From an uncultured Moraxella sp. (GTDB taxonomy: Bacteria; Pseudomonadota; Gammaproteobacteria; Pseudomonadales; Moraxellaceae): a DNA stretch of 64,000 nucleotides. Shown here one piece after another: positions 43,698-53,700 of this stretch. Within the stretch, counting starts at the first letter, position 1; each line of letters starts with the position of its first letter. The notes beneath the pieces are model-generated. The model worked only from the letters and a program-made list of their open reading frames with translations. It was not told the origin of the DNA and ran no database searches. The translations under genes and the position numbers were made by a program. Where the stretch lies: positions 1-64,000 of the forward strand of contig CALTTC010000009.1 in assembly GCA_943908425.1 (NCBI GenBank), in the 5' to 3' direction.

Positions 43698-43856
43698 TAT
43701 TGTCATCCTTAAAAATTGGCTAATTAAAAAAGTATAGCATAAAGCCCAACAAAAAACCTTAACCGTGCGTAAATTTTCTAAGGAGATTTTGTAAGCTAAC
43801 TTAACTCGCTAATTCCCACTTCCTCGCCTGATAATAGCCTAAAAAGTCAAAACGCT

Positions 43857-43890
43857 TAAAAGCCCCACTTAAAGTATAAATGGGGCTAAT
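43857..43890 (-). terminator. Terminator of the FKBP gene
   Basis: On the minus strand AGCCCCA pairs with TGGGGCT and is followed by TTTT. It lies just downstream of the FKBP stop codon. Confidence 0.75.
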
Positions 43891-43908
43891 GTTAAGCGGT
43901 AGCTAAGC

Positions 43909-44637
43909 TTATTTGGTTTCTAGCAATTCCACAACAAAAATTAGCGTGCTGTTCGGCTCAATTTCAGGATTGCCCGACTCACCATACGCCAAATCGCTAG
44001 GAATATAAAACTCGTATTTTGCGCCTGGTTTCATAAGTTGCACGCCTTCTGTCCAACCAGGAATTACTTGGTTGAGTGGGAACTCCATAGGCTCGCCACG
44101 CTCATAAGAGCTGTCAAACACTTTACCATCTAGCAAGCGACCTTCATAATTGACTTTGACAACGTCGGTGGCTTTTGGCGATGCGCCTGAACCCTCACTA
44201 ATTACTTTATATTGTAAGCCAGATGCTGTTGCTTTTACGCCAGGTTTTTTTAGGTTTTCTGCCAAAAATGCCTCGCCCGCCGCCTTATTAGCAACGGCTT
44301 GCGCTTCGGCTTTTTTCTGCATTTCACCTTGTTTTCTTAGCATATAAGCCTGGACAGCCTCTTGCATTTGTGCTTCTGTGATGGCGCTGTCTTTTTTGTC
44401 AAAGGCATCTTTCATACCTTGCTGAAACGCCTCCAAATCAACATCATCCGCCACTTCACGCAGATTACTGCCCATATCAAAACCAATAGCGTAACCTACT
44501 TTTTGTACTTCAGTGGATTGGTCGGTCACAGTTGGGGTGCTCGCCACCGTCTTTGTTGCGCCCGCCCCTGCATTGCTGTTACAGGCACTTAGCGCCATTG
44601 TGGCTAGTAACGCACTTACTAATACACGTTTTTTCAT
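43909..44637 (-). CDS. FKBP-type peptidyl-prolyl isomerase lipoprotein (FkpA/Mip-like)
   Basis: 242 residues with a lipobox LSAC (Cys19). The N-terminal dimerisation region contains YAIGFDMGSNLREV and a long Lys/Ala-rich helix. The C-terminal FKBP domain has VKVNYEGRLLDGKVFDSSYERGEP, here cited as YEGRLLDGKVFDSSY, then VIPGWTEGVQLM and GNPEIEPNSTLIFVVELL. It catalyses proline isomerisation and chaperones outer-membrane and secreted proteins. Members in Legionella and Neisseria are virulence-associated. Confidence 0.92.
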   Translation of the reverse strand: MKKRVLVSALLATMALSACNSNAGAGATKTVASTPTVTDQSTEVQKVGYAIGFDMGSNLREVADDVDLEAFQQGMKDAFDKKDSAITEAQMQEAVQAYMLRKQGEMQKKAEAQAVANKAAGEAFLAENLKKPGVKATASGLQYKVISEGSGASPKATDVVKVNYEGRLLDGKVFDSSYERGEPMEFPLNQVIPGWTEGVQLMKPGAKYEFYIPSDLAYGESGNPEIEPNSTLIFVVELLETK

Positions 44638-44777
44638 AACTGTCTCAAAATTAACTAAATTACGCCATCATACCAAAAATAGCCCTATTTTGGCAAAGGT
44701 TTTGTACAAAAGTTGTCAAATTTTAAAGCAAATATTGCTACTTGCCACCCTTTGCCAAGCCATCTGCTACAATTGAC

Positions 44778-46631
44778 CTAAAATACCGTACCCACACTTA
44801 AGCCAACACTGGTTGCCTTGTCGTCATCGCCCTTATTATAATTGACAAAAGCGCCCGCTTGCACTTTAGCAAGCGTTGCCGACACGCCAAGACTTGCCCC
44901 AAAACTGCCGTCATCTAGCTTAGGACTTGGGGTATGAAAACTCACGTTTTGTAACGTGTTAAGGCGCGCGGTAGGCACGTTATCGCTGGCGCTTAGGCGT
45001 TTTTGGTAATGGACATCACCAGTTAAATTAACGTGTTGGCTCAGCGCTAACTTGCCACTAACACCAGCACTGGCATAGACTGTGTTGTATTTTTGTTCAT
45101 CAAACGTCATTGCCGTGCTACTTGGGCTATTTTCTCGTAACGCATCTTGGTGCACGCGCACTGCCGTTGCCGACACATAAGGCGCAACATTAACGCCACT
45201 GACCGTTATGGGCTTTTGCACTTGGGCATTAGCATAAAATAATTTGCCATCTGCTTTGGCATTATAAGCGGTGTTGTAAGTATCCATCACAAACTGACGC
45301 TTTAACTTGCTATCCATATTAGCAAAACCAAGTTGCACTTGACTATCTAAACCAAGACGCGCCCACGATGTCGTGTGATAAACGCCCAGTCCTAGCGTGT
45401 CAATATTGGCACTCAATCTATCTTTTTGGTAATCGCCTGTGGTGTGGCTCACAAATGCCCCAACCTTGCCGTTTATCAGCTCAGGCTTATAACCTGCCCC
45501 TGCCACTAAGGTGGTATTTTTGCTGTCAAAACCTGCGCTATCGCCATTACTGCGATTAGCATTTGCCCAAATTCCTGTAGGCTGTGTTGCCACCATTTGG
45601 CTGACCATAGCCTGTGTCTGTAGCCCTTGCGTGGTCGCAAAGTGGGGCAATTTTGCCACTTCTGTCGGCGTTGTCACCACGCTATAGGCGTAATCAGCAA
45701 GCATACGATGCACTTTGCCTGTTGGATGGATAAAATCTGCAAAAAAGTAGTTGTCGTTATAATCAGGTTTTACTGCCTTGGGGTTTGTGCTGTCGCATTT
45801 TCTGCTATCCAAGCCATTATAACACGCCAAGCCTGTGACATTGTCAATACCATAAATGGCAGGATTGGCGCTCACTTCATTAGACAAGGTAAACGTATCT
45901 AGCGGAATAATATTCGCGCCTGTCCCTGCCAGCTTTTGTAGCACTAGCCGATTATAAGTGGCGCTAGCTACCTCTGCTTCTTGGCGTTTGGCCGCCACCA
46001 CCGCAGCGCCTTCACGCTTATACAGCACTTCAATCACCGGCACCATACCGATATTGGGCAGATTAGGCAGTAGGATATATTTGGCACCATTGTCGTGCAA
46101 GGCTTGCACTGCCGCCACTTCGCCTGCAATCGCACCTAACACAATCTCTTGTGCTTCTTTGGTTGTATCGGCATTAGCTGCACGGCGGACATCATTTGCC
46201 CCAATCCATACACTATGCAAAGCATCGGGTTTTACGCCCTTGGCAAGGTAGGTTGCCACTTGCTCTTTGGCAGAAAAAACAGGTAGACTAAATTTACCGT
46301 TGATATAAAACGCATCTTCAACGTCGGAAACATCAGCACGCGCGCCGCCGACGGCGTAATTGTTACCGTCTTGATTGGCATAAGGGGCGTCAGGTGTTAC
46401 GGTATGCCCAAGTTTTTCTCCGAGATTCTGGGTCCAAACGGTGTCTGGATTGGTGGTGTAACGTGCTTCTTGTGCGTAACCCTTTGCAGAAGGGTCTTTG
46501 GCAATAGCAGGCGCAAAATAGCCGCTGTCACTTAAGCTATCCCCAAAAAACACCACGTCGCTATAGGGACTATTGGCGGTGGCACTTAGACTGACTAGCG
46601 CACTGGCTAACACTGTTAATTTGGCATACAT
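44778..46631 (-). CDS. GDSL esterase autotransporter (McaP/EstA-like)
   Basis: 617 residues. A signal peptide ends near SATA|NS. The passenger is an SGNH/GDSL hydrolase with nucleophile GDSLSDSG near residue 31, GANDVR near 143 and the catalytic DFIHPTGKVH near 300. The C-terminal beta-barrel of about 280 residues ends with the Phe typical of outer-membrane proteins. The overall plan matches Moraxella catarrhalis McaP, an esterase/phospholipase and adhesin, and Pseudomonas EstA. McaP orthology is likely but inferred. Repeated operator-like sites lie just upstream. Confidence 0.87.
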   Translation of the reverse strand: MYAKLTVLASALVSLSATANSPYSDVVFFGDSLSDSGYFAPAIAKDPSAKGYAQEARYTTNPDTVWTQNLGEKLGHTVTPDAPYANQDGNNYAVGGARADVSDVEDAFYINGKFSLPVFSAKEQVATYLAKGVKPDALHSVWIGANDVRRAANADTTKEAQEIVLGAIAGEVAAVQALHDNGAKYILLPNLPNIGMVPVIEVLYKREGAAVVAAKRQEAEVASATYNRLVLQKLAGTGANIIPLDTFTLSNEVSANPAIYGIDNVTGLACYNGLDSRKCDSTNPKAVKPDYNDNYFFADFIHPTGKVHRMLADYAYSVVTTPTEVAKLPHFATTQGLQTQAMVSQMVATQPTGIWANANRSNGDSAGFDSKNTTLVAGAGYKPELINGKVGAFVSHTTGDYQKDRLSANIDTLGLGVYHTTSWARLGLDSQVQLGFANMDSKLKRQFVMDTYNTAYNAKADGKLFYANAQVQKPITVSGVNVAPYVSATAVRVHQDALRENSPSSTAMTFDEQKYNTVYASAGVSGKLALSQHVNLTGDVHYQKRLSASDNVPTARLNTLQNVSFHTPSPKLDDGSFGASLGVSATLAKVQAGAFVNYNKGDDDKATSVGLSVGTVF

Positions 46632-46652
46632 AAACGAATCCTTGGTTATTAA

Positions 46653-46716
46653 ATTGTAAACAATGGTAAACTAAATTTACAATACGATTGTAAACTAAAA
46701 TAGTAACTTTTACAAT
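46653..46716. promoter_or_regulatory. Cluster of TTTACAAT/ATTGTAAA operator-like half-sites
   Basis: Four half-sites alternate in direction: ATTGTAAAC (46653), TTTACAAT (46676), ATTGTAAAC (46687) and TTTACAAT (46709). The inner pair forms the perfect palindrome TTTACAAT-ACG-ATTGTAAA. The cluster lies in the divergent region between the esterase gene and the DksA-type gene, suggesting binding of a dimeric (TetR-like) regulator. Confidence 0.6.
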
Positions 46717-46775
46717 ACATTAAAATAAAAAATTTATGGTAAGCTTATGCTTTTATTAGTGCACTTAGGAGTCTT

Positions 46776-47099
46776 ATGAATACTGCCCACTACAAAGCCG
46801 ATTTGCTTGCCAAAAAAGACGAGTACGAAGCACGCATTGCCAAGATTATCAATCACTTACAAAACCCTGATAGCGAATTAAATGAACACTGGGATGATCA
46901 AGCGATTATCGCTCGCCAAAATGATATGCGTAAAAATCTATTGTTAGAAGCCGAAAATGGGCTAGAACAAATCAATAATGCCCTATTAAGAATGGATAAC
47001 GGTGTCTATGGACAATGTGCCGAGTGCGGGGAAGCGATTGAAACAGAACGTCTAGAGGCGGTGCCAACCGCCACTCGCTGTATTGCTCATAGCGAATAG
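46776..47099 (+). CDS. DksA/TraR-type zinc-finger protein
   Basis: 107 residues. The N-terminal two-thirds is a charged coiled coil (AHYKADLLAKKDEYEARI) with the acidic tip ELNEHWDDQAI. The C-terminal C4-type zinc finger reads CAECGEAI, then RCIAH, so the fourth ligand is His instead of Cys. It is shorter than DksA and more like the YbiI/TraR-related stand-alone proteins that bind RNA polymerase's secondary channel. AGGAG precedes the ATG. Confidence 0.8.
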   Translation: MNTAHYKADLLAKKDEYEARIAKIINHLQNPDSELNEHWDDQAIIARQNDMRKNLLLEAENGLEQINNALLRMDNGVYGQCAECGEAIETERLEAVPTATRCIAHSE

Positions 47100-47107
47100 C
47101 GTACCGC

Positions 47108-47139
47108 AATCAAGGCAAGTGTTAGCCCTTGCCTTGATT
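47108..47139. terminator. Hairpin between the convergent DksA-type and tex genes
   Basis: A perfect 12-bp stem AATCAAGGCAAG/CTTGCCTTGATT with an 8-nt loop. There is no T-tract on either side, so it may act as a weak bidirectional terminator or mRNA end stabiliser. Confidence 0.6.
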
Positions 47140-47156
47140 AACTATCACTACCAAAA

Positions 47157-49478
47157 CTATTTTAGACCTGCTTGTTGCAGTAGCGCACCTAAGCTACCTA
47201 GCTTGGGCGGCGTCGCTTTGGTGGTAGGCTTAGATGGTTTAGGGGTCGCCACAGCCTTGGGCTTACTTGGGCGCCTGGGTCTATCATCTTTGGCAGGCGC
47301 GGTTTGTGTTTTCATACTCAAGGCAATACGCCCACGCTTGTCATCTACATCTAATACGCGCACTTTGACGATATCAAAGGGCTTGACCACATCGCTTGGG
47401 CTTGCCACAAAGCCATCTTTTAATTCAGAAATATGCACAAGCCCATCTTGATGCACGCCAATATCCACAAAGCACCCAAAGGCAGTCACGTTAGTCACCA
47501 CGCCCTCTAGCACCATTCCTGCTGTCAAATCAGCGACACTATTTACCCCCTCCATAAAGCTTGCCGTACGAAATTCACCGCGTGGGTCGTGGCGGGCTTT
47601 TGTCAGCTCATTGATAGCCAGACTTGCCGGACTTAAAGGAGCAACGTCCGTTAGTAGCTTATCAGCTAACGCACGGTTGCCAATCGCCTCATGCACGGCA
47701 ATGTCATGCTTGGCTAATAACTCATAAATCAGCGTATAGCTTTCTGGATGAACGCCTGTGCCGTCTAGTGGCTCATCGCTTGACTTAATACGTAAAAATC
47801 CTGCCGCCTGCTCAAAGGTTTTATTGCCAAGTCTTGGTACATTCTTTAGGTCGTTACGATTCGTAAATGCCCCATGGTCACGGCGATAAGCCACAATTTG
47901 CTCGGCGACGTTTTTATTAAGACCTGCAATGTAAGATAAAATGCTCGGGCTTGCTGTATTGACATCCACGCCTACTTTATTAACGCAATCTTCGGTGACC
48001 TTGCCAAGGGTATCGGTAAGCTCACTTTGATTGACATCGTGCTGATATTGCCCAACGCCGATAGCGTGTGGCGGTGTTTTGACAAGCTCTGACAGCGGGT
48101 CTTGTAAGCGTCTAGCGATAGATACCGCGCCACGTAGCGAGACATCAAGGTCGGGTAACTCATGACTGGCAAGCTCGCTCGCGGAATATACAGACGCGCC
48201 TGCCTCACTTATCATCACGATTTGGACACCGAGTTTGTGTTCTTTGACTAGCGATTTTAACAATGTTTCCGTTTCTCGGCTCGCTGTGCCGTTACCTAAG
48301 GCAATGAGCGTTACCTTGTGAGTGTCAATTAATTGGGCAATCACCGCTTTGGCTTTGTCTTGACTGCTGTCCGTGAAAGGATAGACGGTAGCGGTAGCTA
48401 ACACATCGCCCACATCATCGATAACCGCCATCTTCACGCCGTGACGAAAACCGGGGTCTACCCCCAAAATTACCTGTCGCCCTGCTGGTGCGCTCATCAA
48501 TAAATGCCCCAAATTGTCCGCAAATATCTGAATAGCCGCCTGTTCAGCTTGCAAGCGGTGCTCGGTAAGTAAGCGATGCTCTAGTTGACCACGCCATTTT
48601 TGTGCCCATAATTTATCGGCAACCGTCCGCAAAAAAATACTATTAGGATTCTCATCCACCGCAAAATAACGGTAAATTTTTGCCAAAGCTGTATCATCCT
48701 CACCCACCACTTTTAGCGCCAAGACGTTTTGTTGGCGACCACGCAGCATCGCTAACAGACGATGACCAGACAATTTGGCAAAAGGCTCACTGTGGGCAAA
48801 ATACTGGCTAAATTTCTCGCCAGCCTCACGCTTATCCTCACTGATAAGCGCGGACTGTAACATAGCGGTTTGATTAAAGCTTATGCGCAGCTCATCAAGT
48901 AGCGCAAGCGCTGTCGCCCACTTATCCATAATAATGGCGCTCACCCCCTCAAGCTGTAGCGCCTCGGTGCTATAATCCACAGCAAACTGCTCGCCTGCAC
49001 TGTCAGTCACGCTGGTAACGCTCTCATAGCCCGCCAATGTCTGGGTAATCGGCACGCCCGCCAAAATAGCATCGGCAACGCTATCTAACCCTGCCAAACT
49101 TGCCTTGACGGCAAGCGACTTGCGCCGTGGGCGATATGGGGCATAAATTTCTTCTAGCGCAAGCTTACTATCCGCCTCATTTAAGCGGTAAGCGAGCGCC
49201 TCAGTTAGCACATTTTGGCTGGCAAGTTGCTCATAAATTTTGGCGCGCCGTTCTGCTAAATCACGCAATGTTATCAGCCGTTTTTCTAATTGGCGTAATA
49301 CATCGTCATCTAATCCGCCTGTCTTGTCTTTGCGGTAGCGGGCGATAAAAGGCACGCTCGCCCCTTCGTCATAAAGCGCGATAAAGCTGGTTACTTGGCT
49401 TTCGCTAATACCCAATTCGGTTGCAAGCTTAGCATAAAGGGCGGTATCACTAATCAGTGGCACACTTACGGTATTCAT
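47157..49478 (-). CDS. tex: Tex-family RNA-binding transcription accessory protein
   Basis: 773 residues. Domains in order: Tex N-terminal HTH region (SVPFIARYRKDKTGGLDDDVLRQLE, cited by its ends SVPFIARYRK and DVLRQLE), a YqgF-like RNase H fold (ILGVDPGFRHGVKMAVID near 330), two helix-hairpin-helix segments (VNTASPSILSYIAGL, LKNVPRLGNKTFEQAAGF), then an S1 domain (GMVLEGVVTNVTAFGCFVDIG) near 650. A Lys/Pro-rich tail follows. Binds nucleic acids and affects transcription of virulence genes in other species. Confidence 0.95.
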   Translation of the reverse strand: MNTVSVPLISDTALYAKLATELGISESQVTSFIALYDEGASVPFIARYRKDKTGGLDDDVLRQLEKRLITLRDLAERRAKIYEQLASQNVLTEALAYRLNEADSKLALEEIYAPYRPRRKSLAVKASLAGLDSVADAILAGVPITQTLAGYESVTSVTDSAGEQFAVDYSTEALQLEGVSAIIMDKWATALALLDELRISFNQTAMLQSALISEDKREAGEKFSQYFAHSEPFAKLSGHRLLAMLRGRQQNVLALKVVGEDDTALAKIYRYFAVDENPNSIFLRTVADKLWAQKWRGQLEHRLLTEHRLQAEQAAIQIFADNLGHLLMSAPAGRQVILGVDPGFRHGVKMAVIDDVGDVLATATVYPFTDSSQDKAKAVIAQLIDTHKVTLIALGNGTASRETETLLKSLVKEHKLGVQIVMISEAGASVYSASELASHELPDLDVSLRGAVSIARRLQDPLSELVKTPPHAIGVGQYQHDVNQSELTDTLGKVTEDCVNKVGVDVNTASPSILSYIAGLNKNVAEQIVAYRRDHGAFTNRNDLKNVPRLGNKTFEQAAGFLRIKSSDEPLDGTGVHPESYTLIYELLAKHDIAVHEAIGNRALADKLLTDVAPLSPASLAINELTKARHDPRGEFRTASFMEGVNSVADLTAGMVLEGVVTNVTAFGCFVDIGVHQDGLVHISELKDGFVASPSDVVKPFDIVKVRVLDVDDKRGRIALSMKTQTAPAKDDRPRRPSKPKAVATPKPSKPTTKATPPKLGSLGALLQQAGLK

Positions 49479-49622
49479 TGTTTATCCATCGTCACAAAAA
49501 TAGCTTATTATAGCACAATCCACTATGAATCCTTGTGCGCTTGCTATGGCGTTATAAAACTGTCACACTTAGGCAAACAATTTATGCTAAAATCGCCTTA
49601 AGCAACACAACAAGGATATCCC

Positions 49623-50354
49623 ATGCACGACACCGACACCGCCCCCCAACGCATTTTGCTTGTTGATGATGACGCAAGATTGCGCGGTTTATTACAAAAG
49701 TTTTTGGAAGATGCAGGTTTTACCGTGCGCGCCTGCCACGACGGCAAGCAAATGGATAAGTTGTTGCAACGTGAGCTGTTTGCGCTGATTGTACTAGATT
49801 TAATGCTCCCTGATGAAGACGGCATTAGCATTTGTAAGCGTTTGCGTGCCACCAATAGCGATATTCCGATTATTATGCTCACCGCCAAGGGGTCAGAAAC
49901 CGACCGCATTGCAGGGCTTGAAGCAGGCGCGGATGATTATCTGCCCAAACCCTTCAATCCAAAAGAACTGCTTGCTCGCATTAAAGCGGTGTTACGCCGT
50001 CAAAATCGTGAAATACCCGGCGCGCCAACTCAGCAAGTAGAAGTGGTAGAATTTGGGGCGTGGATGCTTGATTTGTCTACTCGCACCCTAAAACGCGATG
50101 GCGAAAGTGTAGCACTGACCACAGGCGAATTTAGCGTCTTAAAGGCACTCGTTCAGCACCCAAGAGAGCCTTTGACTCGTGATAAGCTTATGAATTTGGC
50201 GCGTGGACGTGAATGGGGGGCAATGGAGCGTTCCATTGATGTGCAGGTCTCACGCCTTCGCCGTCTGATTGAAGACAACCCTGCCCAAGCCCGCTATATC
50301 CAAACGGTGTGGGGCGTAGGCTATGTTTTTGTGCCTGATGGGGCGGATGGTTGA
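49623..50354 (+). CDS. OmpR-family response regulator
   Basis: 243 residues. The receiver domain has the acidic pair DDD (about 16-18), the phosphoacceptor Asp in VLDLMLPDEDG near residue 60, the T in MLTAKG and the Lys in LPKPF. The C-terminal winged-helix domain is of the OmpR type (FGAWMLDLSTRTL, LTTGEFSVLKALV, RSIDVQVSRLRRLIEDNP, WGVGYVF). AAGGA lies before the ATG. In relatives an EnvZ-type kinase follows; here the next rightward space holds only a terminator and then the opposing restriction-modification gene, so the kinase partner is not adjacent. Confidence 0.9.
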   Translation: MHDTDTAPQRILLVDDDARLRGLLQKFLEDAGFTVRACHDGKQMDKLLQRELFALIVLDLMLPDEDGISICKRLRATNSDIPIIMLTAKGSETDRIAGLEAGADDYLPKPFNPKELLARIKAVLRRQNREIPGAPTQQVEVVEFGAWMLDLSTRTLKRDGESVALTTGEFSVLKALVQHPREPLTRDKLMNLARGREWGAMERSIDVQVSRLRRLIEDNPAQARYIQTVWGVGYVFVPDGADG

Positions 50355-50384
50355 TTTGACCAACTAAACATATGAGTGCTAACC

Positions 50385-50416
50385 AAAAAGGTTTGTTGTA
50401 ATAAACAGACCTTTTG
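50385..50416 (+). terminator. Terminator of the OmpR-type gene
   Basis: A 12-bp stem with one G:U-type pair, AAAAGGTTTGTT/AACAGACCTTTT, ending in Ts. Confidence 0.75.
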
Positions 50417-50705
50417 ACTAAATGCCCATAAGACCAAGCTTGCAGACCGTCAGCCGTTATTTGACAATACCGTTTGTTTGTTGTAGACACTGCTGTCTTT
50501 GTTGGTGCTTTTTATTTTATCAAAATTAAGTGGTAAGATTTATCTAGCAATTCATTTATCCAATAATTGCAAAATCACCATCACACCCCCAAATGACCAA
50601 TCAAAAAACGGTTTGGCACAGTGGAAAATGATTGCATAGATGCTAGTTGTCATTTGCCACCTAAAGGGTGGTTGCATTATTACCCCTTTATTTTTGTATT
50701 CAATA

Positions 50706-50742
50706 AAAACGGATAAAAAAACATACTTATTATCCGTTTTTT
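50706..50742. terminator. Bidirectional terminator of the R-M gene
   Basis: An 11-bp stem AAAACGGATAA/TTATCCGTTTT with T-runs in both directions, 22 bp beyond the stop codon of the leftward gene. Confidence 0.8.
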
Positions 50743-50763
50743 GCTTTTATTCGAAAACCAAAC

Positions 50764-53700
50764 TTATTCCAAAACCAAACTTGGCAAGTCATTCACAATT
50801 TTCATTGTTTCTATACTCACCGTTATTACTCTTAGCAATAATTCAAGCGGATATTTGGCATTTTTCATCGTTTCTGTTGCCCAGTCGTTGGCATCATTAA
50901 CAATACCACTTGCCTTGTCGGTTTTGACGCTTTGGCGTTCCATCACCCATTCTATTGCTGTTTTGCCATTGACGATATAATCATAAGCATTCAAGGGGAT
51001 ATTTTTTATTTGAAAATGCTCATTATAAATAATCACGCTTTTATCGTCTTCATTTTTGCCTGTTTGTGGGTTTTTCTTTTTGGCAAATTTCATTTTGGTT
51101 ACATAAAAATCATCATTACTACCGCCAATGATTTTATTATCAGTGATATAAATATCTCCAATTAAATTTACGCCATCATACATCGCCACACTCTCATAAT
51201 TTAAGTGTAAATTTGCAAGCATTCGCCCTGCTTTTTCAAATGCCAAAAAATCCTCTACCGATTTAACCCTTGGAATGCGTGGTAATTGTTTAGATAGATT
51301 ATCGGCATAACGCTCTCGGTATTCGGTGCTATGGAGTAAGCCATAGATATAATAAAAGATATATTCTTTTGATATTCTCCTGGTTTTATAATAGGATTGA
51401 AAATAATCAAAGGCTTCATCACTAATTGCATCTTTTCTGCCATAATCATCAAATGATTGACCTTTTAAAATACCTTTAAATAATTTACTATTTGAAGTAA
51501 AGGTCATTGGTTCATAAAGGTGTAGGGGAAAGCACTGATTAACCGCAATCATTCCCAAATCTGGAATTTTATCAGTTATTAAACAAGAAAATTCTTTTCC
51601 GCCACTAACGCCAGTTACACAAATAACCAAATTTTCCGTATCAAATGTTGGAAATATATTGGGTAATTGATATTGTCTTTCATTAAAAACTTTATCAAAG
51701 TATAAATTTTCCATAGTAAATGGTCTATATAATCCTTTCCTGATATTGGTTTCTTTGAATGATGATTTTACTTTTCTTTCAAGACGACTTATTAAATCGC
51801 CAGACCAACCAATAATGGAATTATCCATAATTAGTTCATCTTTATTTTTTCCAATTTCACTCTCATACACAGAAATCATAGATGACATATTTTTTGATAA
51901 TAGTTTTTTTGAAAAATTATAACACCAAGCATCACGAGCTGTTGCTACTCCACGAGAATAATTATCAAAAATTACCATCGCATTTTTATCTTTTTTATCG
52001 CCCATTGAGATATAATTATCAAAATTCTTATCCCTTTGATTTAACCAATCATTAAATCCATCAGGGATAATGGTTTGCCAGTCTTTAATGCCATCAATGG
52101 ATTTAAAGTTATCAATCACAGCTAATTTATCATCATGAGTCAAATAATCGCCAATGTCATAAAAATAAATTTGCCCCATCTGTTTGGCATTGGGATTTTT
52201 AATCAAAAGAGAAATGGCAACAGGCGTTCTTGTGCCTTGTCCAAATATATTGTCTTTTTCTTTACGCCGTCTTTCGCCACTGGTTCTAGCATTACCCCGC
52301 AAATGAAAAATATATAACGAGCTAAATTCATCAGCCAAGCATTTTCTTAAGCCATCTGCACTGTTAGAATCCAAATAACCGCCATTGGTAACAAAGCCGA
52401 TCACGCCTTTATCATTAATTCTATCACTTGCCCAGCGTATGGCACGGATATAACTGTCATAAAGTGAGTTTTTGTTGGTAGAACTGCTATATTCGGCATA
52501 AGTATTGCGAATGCGATTATCTAGTATTGGATAGCTGATATTGGCATTGTTATCATTGGCGGACTCTTGCCCTGCCGAATATGGCGGATTACCCATAATC
52601 ACGGTAATGTCCAATGCCTTTTGGCGTTGTTGGCGTTCGCTGTTATCGCTATGACTGACTAAATCATTTTCATACATGGCAAAAGTATCCGCCAAACAAA
52701 TGCCTGTAAAAGGTTTATAGTCATCAATAATTAAGCTGTGATATACGCTTTCTATATTGATGGTAGCGATATAATATGCCAGTAAGAGCATTTCATTGGC
52801 GTGGATTTCTTGGTATTTTTGTGGTAATTGGCCATTGGGGATAATACCACTTTGTAATAGACGAGTGATAAATGTGCCTGTGCCTGTAAATGGGTCAATG
52901 ATTTGTACGCCTTTATCAGATAGACTGCTATTAAACTCTGTTTTTAAGATATGCTCAATAGAGTGAATGATAAAATCTACCACTTCTATGGGTGTATAGA
53001 CAATGCCCATTTTTTCAGAGAGCTTTGGAAAGGCGGTGCGAAAGAAATTATCATAAAGTTCTTTGATAATGCGTTGGCGATGAGCAGGGTCTTTGATACC
53101 GCTGACACGAATGGCAATGGCATCATAAAATTCATTGAGTTCTTTGGTTTCTTTGTCTGATATGTTGGTTAATTCTAAGGCACTAATCACGCTGTCTAAG
53201 GCGATGGACATTGGATTTTTTTTGGCAAAATCGGTTTCATCAAATAAGGCATCAAAGATTGGTTTTGTGATTAGATGTTGGGATAACATTTCAATCGCTT
53301 CATTATCGGTTGTGGCATTGTTTAAGTCATAACGCAGTTGATTGGCAAATTGATTAAATGCCTTGATTTGATTGACATTGTCTTTGTTTTCTAATAGGGC
53401 TTTGATTCTGTCGGTATGGGTATTGGCAATTTGGGCGACATTATTTGCCCATTCTTGCCAGTGCATACGATTACCGCATTTTTTGACAATTTTGGCAATC
53501 AAGGCTCGCTCTATGTCGGTAATATGAAAATACAATTCGCCTTGTATTGGTTCTGGTGATGTGGTTTCTTTGCCCCCGATAGTGGATTTACCACGCCCTG
53601 TCCTTTTGGTTGATTGTTTGGTTTTGGGTTTGATGTTATCAGCCACAGCGATGATTTCAATTTTGTCTTTGCCTGCCCCAAATTCTAGCTTATTGAGCAT

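Larger units (their letters stand above)
50355..50763. other. Spacer between the response regulator and the R-M gene
   Basis: Two hairpins flank a gene-free stretch. 50385-50416 (AAAAGGTTTGTT/AACAGACCTTTT) fits the regulator's terminator. 50706-50742 fits the end of the leftward R-M gene. No remnant of a sensor kinase is visible between them. Confidence 0.55.
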
